A stretch of DNA of 45,191 nt from Marinomonas arctica (lineage in GTDB: Bacteria > Pseudomonadota > Gammaproteobacteria > Pseudomonadales > Marinomonadaceae): positions 1 through 45,191 of the forward strand of contig NZ_QHJF01000020.1 of the NCBI RefSeq assembly GCF_003259225.1, written 5' to 3'. Under the pieces are notes generated by a model. The model was not told the origin of the DNA and did not search any database. It saw nothing but the letters and a program-made list of their open reading frames with translations. Below, piece after piece: positions 43,290-45,191 of the stretch (position 1 is the stretch's first letter; each line of letters starts with the position of its first letter). Made by a program: the position numbers and the translations under genes.

Positions 43290-43318
43290 TTTTGGTGCGT
43301 TTTTTCTGCGGCGCGCCA

Positions 43319-43340
43319 TAATCGATAGGTTGATCGATTA
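43319..43340. repeat. inverted repeat after the DMT permease gene
   Basis: TAATCGAT (43319-43326) and ATCGATTA (43333-43340), perfect, with a six-base loop. It lies 30 bases after the stop. A stretch of A rather than T follows, so it is a weak terminator at best. Confidence 0.4.
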
Positions 43341-43376
43341 AAAATTGGTCGTTGTTTGTCTGATAATGTATTTATT

Positions 43377-43421
43377 CTCTCCCCTTATGTCTTCCAAGGG
43401 GAGGGCGAGGGAGGGGTTTTT
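43377..43421. repeat. CTCCCCTT/AAGGGGAG palindromic repeat
   Basis: CTCCCCTT (43379-43386) and AAGGGGAG (43396-43403) pair perfectly, followed by GGGCGAGGGAGGGG and TTTTT. This resembles dispersed intergenic palindromes found in many proteobacteria; it could also end transcription of the permease gene. Confidence 0.55.
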
Positions 43422-43456
43422 ACATCAATCAACAAAATGCCTTGCATTCCAAGCCA

Positions 43457-43512
43457 CCCTGTAGGGCAGATGAGCGCAGCGTGATCTGCCGCGAAAGCGA
43501 AGCTTTCTTTTA
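43457..43512. repeat. REP-like palindromic element
   Basis: GGCAGAT (43465-43471) and ATCTGCC (43484-43490) surround GAGCGCAGCGTG. GAAAGC and GCTTTC follow at 43493-43507. The form is typical of dispersed REP-like elements; copy number elsewhere cannot be judged here. Confidence 0.5.
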
Positions 43513-43542
43513 GATGTAGATCACTATTTTATCTGAGAGTAA

Positions 43543-43597
43543 GGTGACAAAGCGGCTTCGCATTATGCTGCCATGGGACAATGGCAGTCAGCGTTAG
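43543..43597 (+). other. attC-like site before duplicated cassette, copy B
   Basis: GGTGACAAAGCGGCTTCGC on the left, stem CTGCCAT (43568-43574) pairing perfectly with ATGGCAG (43581-43587), and GCGTTAG on the right (43591-43597). The left outer site departs from RYYYAAC, so this may be a truncated or hybrid attC. Confidence 0.5.
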
Positions 43598-43873
43598 CAC
43601 ACGGTGAGATCAGAGTATAAAAACAGATCAGCTCATAAGGTCTAAGGGAATCGCTTGTCTCGCGGGTTAAAACGCGCTACAAAAGGGCAAATAAAGAACC
43701 AGCATATCGGTGATCAAAGACAATCTGAAGCCGCAGAGTCCAAACAGACGTTGGTATTTAGCGAGTTATATAACAGGGAAGTCATATCATGAAAAAAGCA
43801 CATCCCTTATATAGACGTAGCCTTTCAACCGTGGGTTATAGCCACAGCTACGCTGCTGTATAACCCTTAATTA
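43591..43873 (+). repeat. duplicated integron cassette, copy B
   Basis: About 88% identical by eye to 2414-2705 and in the same orientation, 41 kb away. It begins with the same GCGTTAGCACA and keeps the GGGTTATA/TATAACCC hairpin (ends 43866). The right recombination sequence has become ATTATGT instead of GTTAGGC, so this attC is probably inactive on that side. Confidence 0.8.
43789..43863 (+). CDS. conserved micro-ORF in duplicated cassette, copy B (24 residues)
   Basis: ATG 43789 to TAA 43861-43863 encodes MKKAHPLYRRSLS then TVGYSHSYAAV. Compared with the copy at 2612 it has lost one codon in phase and changed a few residues. CAGGGAAG precedes the start. No function is known. Confidence 0.4.
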   Translation: MKKAHPLYRRSLSTVGYSHSYAAV

Positions 43874-43893
43874 TTATGTATATGGAGATCTAA

Positions 43894-44172
43894 GTGAATA
43901 AGAAGGAAGCCGAAGAGCTAAGTGTTCTACTAATGCAAGTTTCAGGAAAGCTTGACCAAAGCGTACGTTTCGTTATGGATAAGGATACAAAAGAAAATTT
44001 TGAATCTTATAGATCAAATGTAGGGAAAGTTATGGGAGAGATTTTCTTAGAGATGCTACAGCCTTTATGGGCGCGTTATCCTGAGCTTAAGCCAAAAGAA
44101 ATGGATGGAATCTACGAGGTAAATCCTCAAATACACGAACCACACTTTTATAAGCCAGATGAAAATACGTGA
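43894..44172 (+). CDS. small acidic helical protein, unknown function
   Basis: A 92-residue protein starting at GTG with GGAG seven bases upstream. The body is helical and mixed-charge (KKEAEELSVLLMQVSGKLDQ, then EIFLEMLQPLWARYPEL), and the end is polar. No membrane segment, metal motif or known domain is seen. It lies directly after duplicated cassette copy B, whose decayed attC would have been its own left border, so it is probably a cassette gene. No attC was found after it. Confidence 0.6.
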   Translation: MNKKEAEELSVLLMQVSGKLDQSVRFVMDKDTKENFESYRSNVGKVMGEIFLEMLQPLWARYPELKPKEMDGIYEVNPQIHEPHFYKPDENT

Positions 44173-44305
44173 CAAGCACAGGAAAGTAGCATTAATTTTC
44201 ATCTGACCCTAAATTACAATGAAGCTCACTGAGTTGTTGATTTACAAGGCGCTCCTAAATTTCCGCAGAGCGCGGAGTCATGTGTATTTCTAGTTGAGAG
44301 GTCAA
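44173..44305 (+). other. spacer with perfect hairpin
   Basis: GCGCTC (44249-44254) pairs with GAGCGC (44268-44273) around a 13-base loop. TTTTCATCTGACCCTAAATT at 44195-44214 echoes the TCAGACG/TCTGACC-type sequence near 5452-5484. I see no clear attC here. Confidence 0.4.
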
Positions 44306-44839
44306 ATGGAATCGGTTCAAGTAGCGTTAAACCCTTTGGATTGGTCTGGTGTTTCAGCAATCACATCAATATTGATGCTTTTTATAAACATTTTCTTACT
44401 TGTGTCAATAATTTTTGCTTACCGCACAATTAAGGAAGAGGTAAAGAACAGAGACAGTAGCTTGTTACTTTGGGCAATGGACGAGATTTCTAAAATTAAG
44501 CCAGATCTATCATTGATTCATAATGCGGGTGACTATGCTATCGGTGAATTAGGGAGTGAAGATCATGCGGTTGCTTGGCCTCAAGAAACAGTTGACGCAG
44601 CATATCGCGTCAGTATTGTCATGCAACGGCTGTCTTATATGGCCATGTCAGGGCTTATTAGTAAAGAGCATTTTGCGAAAATGTGGGGGCCCGCTTTTGT
44701 GAAAGCGTGGGATTCACTAGAGTCTTATATTCATCACAAACGTTTCCTAAATGGTGAGCCTTTGACTCTCGCAGAGGGGGCCTATAGCAGAAATGACTTC
44801 GAGAAATATGCTCTGTATTGTCGGGAGCTAAACACATAA
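44306..44839 (+). CDS. cassette-encoded protein with N-terminal membrane helix, DUF4760-like
   Basis: A 177-residue protein. Residues 17-38 (ITSILMLFINIFLLVSIIFA) form one membrane helix after a short polar lead; the rest is a soluble helical domain (residues 45-177) with RTIKEEVKNRDSSLLLWAMD and LSYMAMSGLISKEHFAKMWG, which resembles the DUF4760 pattern. ATG 44306 is preferred over TTG 44294 because GAGAGG precedes it. It ends just before an attC, as a cassette gene should. The function is unknown. Confidence 0.7.
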   Translation: MESVQVALNPLDWSGVSAITSILMLFINIFLLVSIIFAYRTIKEEVKNRDSSLLLWAMDEISKIKPDLSLIHNAGDYAIGELGSEDHAVAWPQETVDAAYRVSIVMQRLSYMAMSGLISKEHFAKMWGPAFVKAWDSLESYIHHKRFLNGEPLTLAEGAYSRNDFEKYALYCRELNT

Positions 44840-44917
44840 CAAGGCTAGGCACAGTGACGCCTACTGCATTGCGGCTTCATCTCCATTCCGAAGTGGCGCT
44901 TGATGTGGGTGTTACTT
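44834..44917 (+). other. attC recombination site
   Basis: ACATAAC (44834-44840) on the left and GTTACTT (44911-44917) on the right. The interior (GGCACAGTGACGCCTACTGC, then ATTGCGGCTTC) matches the sites at 50 and 3648. The right end departs from GCGTTAG, so it may be weak. Confidence 0.75.
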
Positions 44918-44932
44918 TCATGGGAGAAGCCA

Positions 44933-45097
44933 ATGAATAAGGCAGTTACAGACCGCTTCGCTGAATATCCAGAAGACGTTCGTATTCGATTAGAGGAATT
45001 ACGAAGTTTGGTTCTTCTCGTCGCTTCTGACTTGGCGTTGGGCGAAGTGGAAGAATCGTTAAAATGGGGCGAGCCAAGTTATAGCGTTAAAACGTAA
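44933..45097 (+). pseudogene. DUF1801 gene interrupted by an IS66-family element
   Basis: ATG 44933 begins MNKAVTDRFAEYPEDVRIRL and reaches VEESLKWGEPSYSVK, the conserved centre of DUF1801 (YdhG-like) proteins, which are normally around 120-140 residues. The frame then runs into GTAAGCG at 45094, the end of an IS66 element, whose first bases supply the stop TAA 45095-45097. About half the protein is lost. It follows an attC and was probably a cassette gene. Confidence 0.75.
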
Positions 45098-45191
45098 GCG
45101 ATCTTATATTAGCCCTCTAAAACTATACAGTCAGTTCTGCTAATCTAGCTTGCTTTCGGCATGTTCCAGGGCAACAGCGCTTCGATTTTTT
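45094..45191 (-). mobile_element. IS66-family insertion sequence, edge (partial)
   Basis: Begins GTAAGCG, the terminal inverted-repeat start of the IS66 family, inside a DUF1801 gene. On the minus strand the DNA reads I-E-A-L-L-P-W-N-M, the conserved C-terminus of IS66 transposases. The rest of the element lies beyond the right edge. Confidence 0.8.
45145..45191 (-). CDS. IS66-family transposase C-terminus (partial)
   Basis: The frame entering from the right edge on the minus strand reads KIEALLPWNMPKAS and stops at TAG (45145-45147). The LLPWN ending is characteristic of the large IS66 transposase (TnpC). Only about 15 residues are in the window, 51 bases from the element's end. Confidence 0.75.
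   Translation of the reverse strand, partial: KIEALLPWNMPKAS

Noticed and set aside
43377..43512. Palindromes considered as an attC pair or a CRISPR remnant
   Set aside because: They lack the RYYYAAC/GTTRRRY ends of attC and there is no spacer-repeat periodicity; they look like dispersed REP-type elements.

Overview
The window looks like chromosome of a marine gammaproteobacterium, most likely Marinomonas or a close Oceanospirillales relative. This is inferred from gene content (glucosylglycerate operon, TAXI-TRAP and TctCBA transporters, DUF3549, yqcC, DUF1853) and moderate GC; no rRNA or other marker gene is present to confirm it. I see no tRNA, rRNA or CRISPR array.

Layout. (1) Positions 1-4510 are an array of integron gene cassettes without an integrase. 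Several attC recombination sites separate single-gene cassettes: a membrane protein, a HEPN-like protein, a hydrophobic-N-terminus protein, and a nitrilase plus a C39-like cysteine peptidase. (2) 4511-5500 holds a Phd/ParE-type toxin-antitoxin pair and a frameshifted antitoxin remnant. (3) 5559-43289 is ordinary chromosomal sequence: SDR oxidoreductase with divergent TetR regulator; DUF3549; yqcC-DUF1853; a GGDEF-EAL protein; rlmA-carbonic anhydrase; a LysR regulator; an AGE-family sugar isomerase divergent from a ROK regulator; a TyrR-like regulator; an unlisted 53-residue membrane protein; a Cof-type phosphatase; a sigma-54 two-component system divergent from a TAXI-TRAP transporter; HopJ-family protein and Bcr/CflA exporter; tctCBA divergent from a CitA/CitB-type two-component system; an ABC exporter and SMR pump; a Fur-controlled siderophore-binding protein; a three-gene glucosylglycerate operon; and a DMT permease. 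(4) 43590-45093 returns to cassette-type DNA, including a second copy (about 88% identical by eye) of a 280-base cassette found at 2414. (5) From 45094 the edge of an IS66-family element interrupts a DUF1801 gene.

How the genes work together. Three transport loci are paired with their own regulators: the TAXI-TRAP operon has a textbook -24/-12 promoter with two upstream palindromes and a divergent sensor kinase/NtrC-type regulator; tctCBA faces a CitA/DcuS-type kinase and regulator; the siderophore-binding protein sits behind a Fur box. The gpgP-gpgS-GH13_18 operon encodes synthesis and phosphorolytic recovery of the compatible solute glucosylglycerate. The most unusual material is in the cassette regions at both ends: the duplicated cassette with a conserved micro-ORF that ends inside its attC hairpin, and the nitrilase/C39-like gene pair bracketed by a 33-base repeat.
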